Shown here piece after piece: positions 1-6,228 of a DNA stretch of 12,291 bases. The translations under genes were made by a program, and so were the position numbers. Under the pieces are notes generated by a model. It had not been told where the DNA came from. It did no database searches and saw nothing but the letters and a program-made list of their open reading frames with translations. Every line of letters begins with the position of its first letter. Within the stretch, counting starts at the first letter, position 1. The DNA is taken from contig PALY01000131.1 of the NCBI GenBank assembly GCA_002707085.1, positions 1 to 12,291 of the forward strand, written 5' to 3'. Source of the stretch: Deltaproteobacteria bacterium. Its GTDB lineage: Bacteria; Myxococcota_A; UBA796.

Positions 1-102
1 GCATCGGCATCGGCATCGGCATCGGCATCGGCATCGGCATCGGCATCCGAATCGGCATCGGCATCGGCATCGGCATCGGCATCCGCATCGGCATCGGCAT
101 CC
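1..102 (-). repeat. Hexanucleotide array (GATGCC)n encoding Asp-Ala
   Basis: There are 17 consecutive hexamers. On the coding (minus) strand the unit is GATGCC, read in frame as Asp-Ala. Variants are one GCG alanine codon and one GATTCG unit (Asp-Ser; the changed base is at position 50). The array continues past the left edge. It is entirely within the lipoprotein coding sequence, and because the unit is 6 bases, copy-number changes keep the frame. Confidence 0.95.
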
Positions 103-200
103 GTGTCAGATACAATTGCAGCGGTATCATCGTCTTTTTCAGCGTCTGTGCAACTGATGAGTGAGCCAAAGGCCAGCAAGGTAAGGGTCGATCGGATCAT
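1..200 (-). CDS. Asp-Ala-repeat lipoprotein, C-terminus cut by window edge
   Basis: Partial gene: 66 codons are visible from ATG at 200 to the left edge, with no stop reached. The N-terminus is a lipoprotein signal peptide: a short basic start (MIRS), a hydrophobic stretch (residues 5-15) and a lipobox L-I-S-C with the lipidated Cys at residue 17. A short acidic segment (about residues 19-33) follows, then an Asp-Ala dipeptide array from residue 34 to the edge, broken once by Asp-Ser. A strong ribosome binding site AAGGAGAG (204-211) sits 3 bases upstream of the ATG and fixes the start. The protein is predicted to be exported and lipid-anchored. The acidic low-complexity tract is probably a flexible linker to a domain beyond the edge, so no function can be assigned. 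It lies 70 bases downstream of the SGNH hydrolase gene on the same strand and may be co-transcribed with it, though the strong SD and the gap allow its own promoter. Confidence 0.85.
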   Translation of the reverse strand, partial: MIRSTLTLLAFGSLISCTDAEKDDDTAAIVSDTDADADADADADADADADSDADADADADADADAD

Positions 201-270
201 GGTCTCTCCTTGATTGACTGGAAATGTAGCAGTTTTTTGTTCTGAATTGCGGAAAAAGTGGCTTGTTTAG

Positions 271-1284
271 TCAATGATTTTTCAGCGATTCAGTGAGTTG
301 CTGTGTTTCCAAGTATTGATGGACAGCATCCGCAACCATTTTATGGGCACGCTCATTTGGGTGATGGTCGGTAGGGTGAACCCATAAATCCTGCGCTTGT
401 TCAGTGTTGAGTACGGGCAACAAGTCGATCAGATGGATGTTGTTTTCCGACGCACTGTTGACCAAAGTCTGATGAATTTCACCGAATGGATAATTCTCAA
501 AATCGTAAAGCAATGGAAGAACCATGACCACCAAGGTTCCACCATCGTTGGACACTTGCTGTGCGAGGCGGGTCAGTTGTTCTGTTTTCGCCTCTAGGTT
601 CTTTCCGCGAAAACTATTTAAATATGCTCTGCTGGTATCTTTCGACAATGCCAATTGTTCTGCAGTGTGTGCCACGAAGTTCCACGCAGCACTGCGAGCC
701 CGCCAGGGGTCAAAAGTGTAGCCAGGTTGGTACTGAATGAAGTCCAGTCCTTCAATCTCATCCCGATTCAAACCATAGTCATCCAAGACCATGGCATAGA
801 GAACCAAATCGTATTGGGCTCCGGTTGATGTTTCGTAGGCATATCGAGAAACGATTTCATCCAAATCGTATCCACTGACTGATGCATTTCTCACGGAAGC
901 AGTGATGCCACTGTTGCTCAGTGTGTCTGAAAGTTGTTCGTACATCGTGTCTTTGAAACGAACCCCTTGTCCTTGGGCTTGAGAATCTCCCAATCCAAGG
1001 ATTTTCTCTGTTGGACGACCACGCATATCAACACCTCGCCGGCCTCCGACGCCCACAGCGGTGTTCATTTTGATTCCGTATAAGGCTTGTCCATCCTTTT
1101 CATACAGTGTGTCAAAGTACCCGCGTGGGTTCGTTGTGTACTCGGCGAACATGTTGTTGAAATGGTAGTACTTGGGTCCAAAAAGCCTAAATCCGACTTC
1201 AACGAGCAAGGAAGTTCCCACCAAGAAGAATACGAAGGCGAGGACTTTTTCCCGGGCCGTCAGCGGTTTTTGGTTTTGGGTCAT
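271..1284 (-). CDS. Membrane-anchored SGNH/GDSL-family hydrolase
   Basis: 337 residues. An N-terminal cytoplasmic segment ending in basic residues (TAREK) precedes one hydrophobic helix (about 14-31), so the catalytic part should lie outside the inner membrane. The SGNH hallmarks are in order: block I GLGDSQ with nucleophile Ser101, block II around NASVSGYD (Gly138), and a C-terminal block V with Asp306 and His308 followed by PN. Block III, normally G-x-N-D, reads V-L-D-D at 166-169, so the oxyanion Asn is replaced by Asp. Such enzymes are esterases or acetyl-transfer/acetyl-removing enzymes acting on polysaccharides or lipids; the substrate cannot be told here. The start ATG (1282-1284) overlaps the TGA of the upstream RCC1-like gene as ATGA, implying translational coupling and one operon. 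Family membership is fairly sure; specific function is not. Confidence 0.85.
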   Translation of the reverse strand: MTQNQKPLTAREKVLAFVFFLVGTSLLVEVGFRLFGPKYYHFNNMFAEYTTNPRGYFDTLYEKDGQALYGIKMNTAVGVGGRRGVDMRGRPTEKILGLGDSQAQGQGVRFKDTMYEQLSDTLSNSGITASVRNASVSGYDLDEIVSRYAYETSTGAQYDLVLYAMVLDDYGLNRDEIEGLDFIQYQPGYTFDPWRARSAAWNFVAHTAEQLALSKDTSRAYLNSFRGKNLEAKTEQLTRLAQQVSNDGGTLVVMVLPLLYDFENYPFGEIHQTLVNSASENNIHLIDLLPVLNTEQAQDLWVHPTDHHPNERAHKMVADAVHQYLETQQLTESLKNH

Positions 1285-2342
1285 TGGGGCTCCTTCTCAC
1301 GTCGGAGTCCACCCCAGCAGATGGCCTTGCCGTTGGTATGAAGGGCGCAACTGTTCCATAGATCGCCGGCTGCCACGGCACTGAATTGCCCATCAGGTGG
1401 TGAGCAATGGTTTGGAGAGTCTGGAAACAGTTTCGAAAGCTTCGTATCGCATCCCCAGCAGTGCAGTTGTCCTCTGATGTCGATTCCACAGGTATGAGAC
1501 CAGCCCGATGAAAGTTGCTGGAAAGCGATGTTTGGCGGTGTCGATTGGCCAGAATCGTTTGAACCCCAACACTGAGCAGCCCCATTGGTTTGCAGGGCGC
1601 AGGTGTGGTTGTGACCCGCTGAAACCTGTGTGAAGGGGCCTTGCGGTGCGGCGCAGTCTTTTGGATTTTCACAGCCCCAACAGAGAACCTCTCCCCGGTC
1701 GGTCAAACCACAGGTGTGTTGTGCCCCTCCGGTCAACGATCTGAAGCGGTGGTTGGGCGGCGGCAGTACGGTTTTCTCTCCCCAGCAGCGAAGGGCGCCT
1801 TGTGCGGTAAGCCCACAGCTGTTTTCAAGCGTTGAACTGATGTCCACGAACGGTTGATTGCGGGTGTCACCTCTTGATTCTTCAGCACTCCCCCAACATT
1901 CCGCTTCACCGGTGGTCAACAGGGCGCACCCATGGTCTCTGCCAAAGGCGACGCGTTTTATGGCTTGACCGGTAAGAGGTGCAGGCTCTCCCCAGCATGT
2001 GGGTGTACCTGTGGCATCTGTTGAGCATGCGCTTCGCAGGCGTACCGAGATGGACATGCCCGAGGAAAGTTGTTTCCTCTGGGGTTCGTGGTGGTTGATG
2101 GGAACAGCACCCTCTTGGTGTAAAGGCGGCTGGGGTGGTGGCGGCGGCGGCGGCGCGGGTGCATCCGCCATGTTCAGTCCGCCACCTACGGGTAGAAGCC
2201 ATGCGATGACGACCATGACGAGTCCAGCCAAGGCGGGTTTCAGATTGGCAAGCGTGGGTCCACCCGAAAACAGGGTCCAACCGCCGCCGAGCAAAAGCCC
2301 GCCCGCGCCCAAGATGAACAGCAGCATGGACAAGAGTGCCAT
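1281..2342 (-). CDS. Membrane-anchored RCC1-like repeat protein (seven C-x9-CWG blades)
   Basis: 353 residues. Two hydrophobic helices (about 4-25 and 37-55) form a membrane hairpin, followed by a Pro-rich linker (62-73, with seven Pro in a row at 64-70). From about residue 95 there are seven repeats of the form C-[A/G]-[L/I]-x3-G-x-x-x-C-W-G (the first is divergent). Cys pairs are at 106/116, 139/149, 176/186, 211/221, 248/258, 285/295 and 332/342, always exactly ten apart. Blades 4 and 6 carry an extra pair (224/230 and 298/313). This is the bacterial RCC1-like repeat, and seven copies fit a closed beta-propeller. Eighteen paired Cys imply an oxidising, extracytoplasmic location, so a topology with N-terminus and propeller outside is inferred. 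Repeat spacing (33-47 residues) is shorter than in eukaryotic RCC1. No catalytic residues are evident; a binding role is likely. It starts 9 bases after the upstream oxidoreductase gene, whose stop lies within the SD region (GGGGAG, 12 bases from the ATG). Confidence 0.87.
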   Translation of the reverse strand: MALLSMLLFILGAGGLLLGGGWTLFSGGPTLANLKPALAGLVMVVIAWLLPVGGGLNMADAPAPPPPPPPQPPLHQEGAVPINHHEPQRKQLSSGMSISVRLRSACSTDATGTPTCWGEPAPLTGQAIKRVAFGRDHGCALLTTGEAECWGSAEESRGDTRNQPFVDISSTLENSCGLTAQGALRCWGEKTVLPPPNHRFRSLTGGAQHTCGLTDRGEVLCWGCENPKDCAAPQGPFTQVSAGHNHTCALQTNGAAQCWGSNDSGQSTPPNIAFQQLSSGWSHTCGIDIRGQLHCWGCDTKLSKLFPDSPNHCSPPDGQFSAVAAGDLWNSCALHTNGKAICWGGLRREKEPQ

Positions 2343-2351
2343 GAGTGAACG

Positions 2352-3395
2352 TTACTCCCCTTGGCCAAGATTTTCCCAAATGGCATCGAAATGGGATGGC
2401 GACGGCGAGGTCTCGCCGTTTGCAATCTGGTGGACCAGATCGCGGACTGCTTGGTTGACCGGTACTGGAATGCCATGTTCAGTACCACGAGTGACGATTT
2501 CACCGTTTAGAAACTCAATGGCGGGTGGTCGTCCTTTTTCGATGGCTCTCAGCATCGACGAACGGAGCTTTCGGTACTTGATCCCAGCCCCCATCACAAC
2601 CAGGTGTCGCGCCCAATGACCCACCCCTTTGGTTTGTGCGTCCGGGTCGGCCAACCAGTTTAAGTCAAAGGTGCCATTGAGCCGTTCTAAGGTCACCGCT
2701 TCGGCGCGACTGACGGCCACCGCTTCGCGCATGATGCCAAGCGCGAGATTGCGGGCAACGGGGTTCGACAATGCTTCACCCAATCGCAGGCCGGCCACTG
2801 TGCCCAAAGACGAGACCGAGCAATTCATGGCCAATTTACTAAATCGGGCCCCCAATAAATTGTGGGTTTGTCCAATGTCTGCGACCGGGTCGAGTATTTT
2901 TACGAGAACATCGATTCTGGGGTCGTCTTTTCCATCCATTCGGCCCAGAAGGATGCCTCCCCGGGAAGTCCGACGAAATTCCCCAGGCCCGTCGGTGCTG
3001 CCACCAAAGGTCACAATGCCACCCAATGTGCGGTCGCTGCCGCATATTTTGGCGACCCGGTCTTCACATAGGCCATTTTGCAGGACGACCATGGCGCCAT
3101 TTTCGGCCAATGTGTGAACTGCATTTCGGGCTGCATCTTCCACCTGCGGAGGCTGGGTGGCCAGCAGGATGAAGTCGAATGTGTCATCGGGTATTTCAGA
3201 TACGATCGTGCCCTGTGCTTCAATGGACGGGCCGAAACCACTCAGACGGAAACCGTGTTTTTGTACGGCGGCCACTACATCTATATTGGTCGACAACACC
3301 GTAAGGTCACAGGTTTTAGCCGCCGCCAGATGCGTTGCAATGGTGCCACCGATTCCGCCACAGCCGATGATTAGAACTTTTGGATTTGTTCCCAT
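2352..3395 (-). CDS. 2-dehydropantoate 2-reductase (ketopantoate reductase) family protein
   Basis: 347 residues. The N-terminal Rossmann fold carries G-C-G-G-I-G-G at 11-17 for NAD(P)H binding. The family landmarks then follow: QNG with Asn107, the catalytic-lysine region KLAMN with Lys187, and the C-terminal helical domain with Glu294 in EFLNGEIV followed by GIPVPVN. These match Asn98, Lys176 and Glu256 of E. coli PanE. The reaction known for the family is NADPH reduction of ketopantoate to pantoate in coenzyme A synthesis. However, the family also includes reductases of other 2-keto acids or opines, and no pantothenate genes lie nearby, so panE is not assigned. The protein is longer than E. 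coli PanE (303 residues). A weak SD (TTAGG, 8 bases upstream) supports the ATG. It is first in a minus-strand operon with envelope-protein genes and is divergent from the DUF1279 gene, 50 bases away. Confidence 0.88.
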   Translation of the reverse strand: MGTNPKVLIIGCGGIGGTIATHLAAAKTCDLTVLSTNIDVVAAVQKHGFRLSGFGPSIEAQGTIVSEIPDDTFDFILLATQPPQVEDAARNAVHTLAENGAMVVLQNGLCEDRVAKICGSDRTLGGIVTFGGSTDGPGEFRRTSRGGILLGRMDGKDDPRIDVLVKILDPVADIGQTHNLLGARFSKLAMNCSVSSLGTVAGLRLGEALSNPVARNLALGIMREAVAVSRAEAVTLERLNGTFDLNWLADPDAQTKGVGHWARHLVVMGAGIKYRKLRSSMLRAIEKGRPPAIEFLNGEIVTRGTEHGIPVPVNQAVRDLVHQIANGETSPSPSHFDAIWENLGQGE

Positions 3396-3445
3396 GGAAC
3401 ATGCCTAACCCTTGCAGTCCCACCTTTGCCGGGTGAGGGTGAGGC

Positions 3446-3745
3446 ATGACATGGTTGCAACAAAAAAAATCGGACTGGAATCGGCTGAAAGAGCAGTATG
3501 GAAAGGTGGCCATAGGGACCTACCTTGCCTTGTGGGTGCTGGTTCTGGCCACGTACTTTATCGGCCTACAAATTGGGTTCGATATGAAAATAAAGCCGGA
3601 AGGGTCTGGCTTTGGTGCCATTTTGGTGGGTTCTTGGGCTTTCGCCAAACTTTCTCAGATTCCACGGATCATCATCACCATTGCCATCACACCAACGGTG
3701 GCAAAATGGCTCAACAAAGAGCCTGTTTTGGTGGGTGAAGAGTGA
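3446..3745 (+). CDS. DUF1279 (FAM210-like) small membrane protein
   Basis: 99 residues. The pattern fits DUF1279: a basic amphipathic N-terminus with LKEQYGKVA at 14-22, a transmembrane helix (about 22-42), a Gly-rich turn (53-62), then the conserved segment IPRIIITIAITPTVAKWL (72-89). DUF1279 proteins occur in bacteria and, as FAM210A/B, in mitochondria, where they are inner-membrane proteins; the bacterial role is not established. GAGG at 3435-3438, 7 bases before the ATG, is a plausible ribosome binding site. The following alpha/beta hydrolase starts 12 bases after the stop, so the two probably form one transcript. Recognition is from pattern memory, not a search. Confidence 0.75.
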   Translation: MTWLQQKKSDWNRLKEQYGKVAIGTYLALWVLVLATYFIGLQIGFDMKIKPEGSGFGAILVGSWAFAKLSQIPRIIITIAITPTVAKWLNKEPVLVGEE

Positions 3746-3757
3746 TCTCCATTTCTG

Positions 3758-4648
3758 TTGTGGGCTAAACGGTTGGGTTGGGCAGAATCGATTGCTGCTT
3801 GTGAACGGGTGGCCCTTTCTCATGGTGCGGTTCGCATTGATGTCCAGGGATTGGACGCCCATCCAGCGGTGCTGTTGATTCATGGGTTGAGCTATCCACT
3901 CGAAGTATGGGGCCCTTTGACTGCCCGGTTGGTTGCTGGGGGATGGCGGGTGATTCGCTATGACTTGTATGGTCGTGGATATTCCACTTGGGATGAAACA
4001 CCTCTGTCTACGGAAGTTCTGGTACAGCAGGCATGCGAGGTGCTGGATCACGTTGGGGAGACTCGACCCGTCCAAGTGGTTTCGATGTCGAATGCGGATC
4101 TGATCGCATGTGGATTGGCTGCATCCGTTCCTGAACGAGTGAGCGGGCTGTCTTTTGTGGCCCCCAGTGGCTTGGATGTCCGTACGATGAATTCGTGGAC
4201 ACGTTGGGCCGGCCAGTCGTGGTTTCGAGGGTGGATTGCTTCATGGCTTCCCGCCCGTTTGATCCGGCGCATGGAAGATCATGCGTCTCATTTGCCACAC
4301 GATGCAGAGCCGATCAGCCATGAAGCTTATGCAGTGGCCATGCACACGGTTCGTCACAACCCTGATTTTGGTCCCGCAGCCTTGAGTCATTTGAGCCACT
4401 TGCCCGATGACCCATCATTTATGGCTCTGCTGCGTGAACTCGCCAATGCTGAAACCCCTGTGCTGGGTGTTCACTACAAAGAAGAATCGGATGCCACACC
4501 GGAAGGGGTGGCCATGTTCAACACACAGTTGCCTTTGTTGCGAGTGAAAGAGATGGAACGTGGCACCCATATGGGGGTGCTTGAGCATCCTGCTGACCTT
4601 GCACAGGCCTTGCAGGATGCGTGGGGCGATTCTTCTACAGACCCTTAG
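3758..4648 (+). CDS. Alpha/beta-fold hydrolase with atypical nucleophile elbow
   Basis: 296 residues. The fold is shown by the oxyanion-hole motif LLIHG (39-43), the strand and turn RYDLYGRGYS (67-76), a nucleophile Ser111, a possible acid at Glu243 or Asp245, and catalytic His271 in GTHMGVLEHP. The elbow reads S-M-S-N-A (109-113) instead of G-x-S-x-G: the Ser stays but both flanking Gly are gone. A cap-like helical insert spans about 141-225. Such enzymes hydrolyse esters, lactones, peptides or C-C bonds; the substrate is unknown. The start is uncertain. No ATG is in frame before the HG motif, and TTG at 3758 is the first plausible codon after the in-frame stop at 3743-3745; its SD (GAAGAG, about 15 bases upstream) is poorly placed. 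GTG at 3809 is an alternative. It is probably co-transcribed with the DUF1279 gene. Its TAG overlaps the stop of the convergent transporter gene by 4 bases. Confidence 0.85.
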   Translation: MWAKRLGWAESIAACERVALSHGAVRIDVQGLDAHPAVLLIHGLSYPLEVWGPLTARLVAGGWRVIRYDLYGRGYSTWDETPLSTEVLVQQACEVLDHVGETRPVQVVSMSNADLIACGLAASVPERVSGLSFVAPSGLDVRTMNSWTRWAGQSWFRGWIASWLPARLIRRMEDHASHLPHDAEPISHEAYAVAMHTVRHNPDFGPAALSHLSHLPDDPSFMALLRELANAETPVLGVHYKEESDATPEGVAMFNTQLPLLRVKEMERGTHMGVLEHPADLAQALQDAWGDSSTDP

Positions 4649-4659
4649 GCGTCTGTAGA
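4634..4659. terminator. Perfect inverted repeat straddling two convergent stop codons
   Basis: The arms TCTACAGAC (4634-4642) and GTCTGTAGA (4651-4659) are exact reverse complements around an 8-base loop. The loop holds both the TAG (4646-4648) of the hydrolase and the TAA (4647-4645, minus) of the transporter. The position fits a bidirectional terminator or a 3'-end-protecting hairpin. No T-run follows on either strand, so classic intrinsic termination is not clearly supported. Confidence 0.5.
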
Positions 4660-6093
4660 GTCGGTGGTTGCGGTCTCGTCCGAAATGGTGTCAGCATCGA
4701 GTGGGTTTGGCGCTCCACCCTCATCTTGCATGTAGGTCCGTTCCTTGTAGGCTTTGGCCACCGGAATGAACACTACAGCGGTCACCAACATGCAGAGAGC
4801 GAAGAAGTTGTAGTACTCGGCCCCTTCCAGTTTGGAACTTCCATCTGGGTTTTGAATGAAGACATTGACCCCTGCGACAAAAGCGTTGCCCATGGCCACG
4901 CTCATCAAGAAGCAGGCAAGAATCAGAGACTTCATTTTCTTGGGAGCTTGGGTGTAGGAGAATTCCAGACACGTAATGCTCACCAGAACCTCTGCGGCGG
5001 TCAGCACCAAGTAAGCAAAGAGTTGCCAAGAGATGTTCACCGTATTGCCTGCCGCAAATTGTGATTCAATCCATGATGGAATCAAGAATGCGGGAACGGT
5101 GATGAAGAATCCGAGAGCGATTTTTCGCAGGGGTGTCAGGTTCCATACCCGACTGATGAGTGGATAGAGCCCGGGCCAACCGATGGCTTTCACACCATTG
5201 AAAATGGGAATGAACACCATGATCATGATGGGGTTGATCGATTGAATCTGGCTGGGCAGCCATTCGACTCCCATAAAATTTCTATCCATCAGCGGATTGT
5301 CGGCTTGCAGCACCCAGGCTGATCCAGTCTGGTCAAACAGAGCCCAGAACATGGCCACAAAAGCGTAAATGATTCCCAATCGAAGAATGGAGCTGAGTCC
5401 TTCTTTGGAGAGTGATTCTTTTAAGAACTCTTCTCCACCCGGTGGGATGTGAATGAATACTTTGCGTCCCATCCAGAAAAAGAGGGTGGCAAGACCCATG
5501 AGTGCGCCTGGAATACCGAATGCGACATGAGGTCCGTAGTTGGCGAGCAACCATGGAGTGAGCAATGTGGATGCAAAAGCACCCAGGTTGATCGAAAAGT
5601 AGAACCAACCAAACACCTTTTCGAGGAGGTGGCCGTTTGTTTTTCCGAACTGGTCACCCACGTGGGCGGAGACGCAGGGTTTGATTCCACCAGAGCCCAG
5701 GGCGATCAGGCCCAAACCAATGGCAAGACCCATGCGGGTTTCGTCAATGGCCAACGCCAAGTGTCCTGCACAATAGACAATGGAAAGCATCAGAATCGTT
5801 TTGTACTTGCCCAGGAAATAATCTGCGAGCAAGGCGCCAAACAGAGGCGTGAAGTACACCGCTGTGGTGAACAAATGGTAGTTTGCCTTGGCTTCATCTG
5901 GAGTCATGAAGTCGGCAGCACCGTTGGAATCCAACATGTACTTGGTCATGAAGATGATGAGAATGCCTTTCATTCCGTAGAACGAAAAGCGTTCTGCAGC
6001 TTCGTTCGTGATGATGTACGGAATGCCTTTGGGCATGTCCTTGGAAGGTACAGGTGCGGTAAGGGGGGTGTAGTCGCCCATGGTTTCGTCCAT
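4645..6093 (-). CDS. Proton-dependent oligopeptide transporter (POT/PTR family MFS)
   Basis: 482 residues, a normal length for bacterial di-/tripeptide:H+ symporters (DtpT/YdgR type), which are inner-membrane proteins with 12-14 helices. The proton-coupling motif ExxERF is Glu31-x-x-Glu34-Arg35-Phe36 in TM1, followed by S-F-Y-G where Y-Y-G is more usual. PTR2 signature 1 is the GSGGIKP region (133-139) with the conserved Lys138. Signature 2, FYFSINLGA, is at 164-172. The conserved late-helix Glu (368) lies in AAEVLVS, and LEFSYTQAPKKMKS (376-389) is typical. The C-terminal tail (about 456-482) is acidic and Thr/Ser-rich and ends S-T-D-A. The start is uncertain: ATG at 6093 has no obvious SD, whereas the in-frame ATG at 6081 (residue 5) has GGACGA about 4 bases upstream. 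It is monocistronic between a terminator on its upstream side and a convergent neighbour. Confidence 0.93.
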   Translation of the reverse strand: MDETMGDYTPLTAPVPSKDMPKGIPYIITNEAAERFSFYGMKGILIIFMTKYMLDSNGAADFMTPDEAKANYHLFTTAVYFTPLFGALLADYFLGKYKTILMLSIVYCAGHLALAIDETRMGLAIGLGLIALGSGGIKPCVSAHVGDQFGKTNGHLLEKVFGWFYFSINLGAFASTLLTPWLLANYGPHVAFGIPGALMGLATLFFWMGRKVFIHIPPGGEEFLKESLSKEGLSSILRLGIIYAFVAMFWALFDQTGSAWVLQADNPLMDRNFMGVEWLPSQIQSINPIMIMVFIPIFNGVKAIGWPGLYPLISRVWNLTPLRKIALGFFITVPAFLIPSWIESQFAAGNTVNISWQLFAYLVLTAAEVLVSITCLEFSYTQAPKKMKSLILACFLMSVAMGNAFVAGVNVFIQNPDGSSKLEGAEYYNFFALCMLVTAVVFIPVAKAYKERTYMQDEGGAPNPLDADTISDETATTDSTDA

Positions 6094-6109
6094 CGATGAG
6101 AGGATAGTG

Positions 6110-6125
6110 CCGTTGCACCTAACGG
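6110..6125. promoter_or_regulatory. Inverted repeat CCGTT-N6-AACGG upstream of the transporter gene
   Basis: Five-base perfect arms (6110-6114 and 6121-6125) lie 17 bases upstream of the transporter ATG at 6093. The position suits an operator or a 5'-leader element. The arms are short and could be chance. I could not identify a convincing -35/-10 pair nearby. Confidence 0.25.
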
Positions 6126-6177
6126 ATTGTGGGTTTTCGCCCTACTGTCGGTGACGGTTCGCTTGCACACACAACGA

Positions 6178-6209
6178 AACGAGGCCCAGCGAATTCGCTG
6201 GGCCTCGTT
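6178..6209 (-). terminator. Intrinsic terminator of the acyl-CoA dehydrogenase gene
   Basis: A perfect 32-base palindrome with 16-base arms (AACGAGGCCCAGCGAA and its complement) and an EcoRI-like GAATTC at the centre. The hairpin is very GC-rich. It begins 19 bases beyond the acyl-CoA dehydrogenase stop. In that gene's direction the strand continues as GTTTCGTTGTGTGTG, a moderately T-rich tail, as expected for a Rho-independent terminator. It also insulates the transporter gene downstream. Confidence 0.85.
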
Positions 6210-6228
6210 GTTCAGTCACAAAACAAAA

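Noticed and set aside
1..102. Short-unit repeat array considered as CRISPR or a satellite
   Set aside because: The units are 6 bases with no spacers, and the array is in frame with a lipoprotein signal peptide, so it is a coding microsatellite.
1999..2619. 206-codon open frame on the plus strand with a poly-Gly run
   Set aside because: The Gly run is the antisense of the Pro-rich linker of the RCC1-like protein. The frame spans two well-supported minus-strand genes.
3396..3445. Short imperfect repeat CACC...GGTG between the divergent reductase and DUF1279 genes
   Set aside because: The arms are only four bases with no promoter-like hexamers, too weak to call an operator.
5449..6099. 216-codon open frame on the plus strand opposite the peptide transporter
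   Set aside because: It is antisense to a gene with clear POT-family signatures, and the translation shows no recognisable domain.
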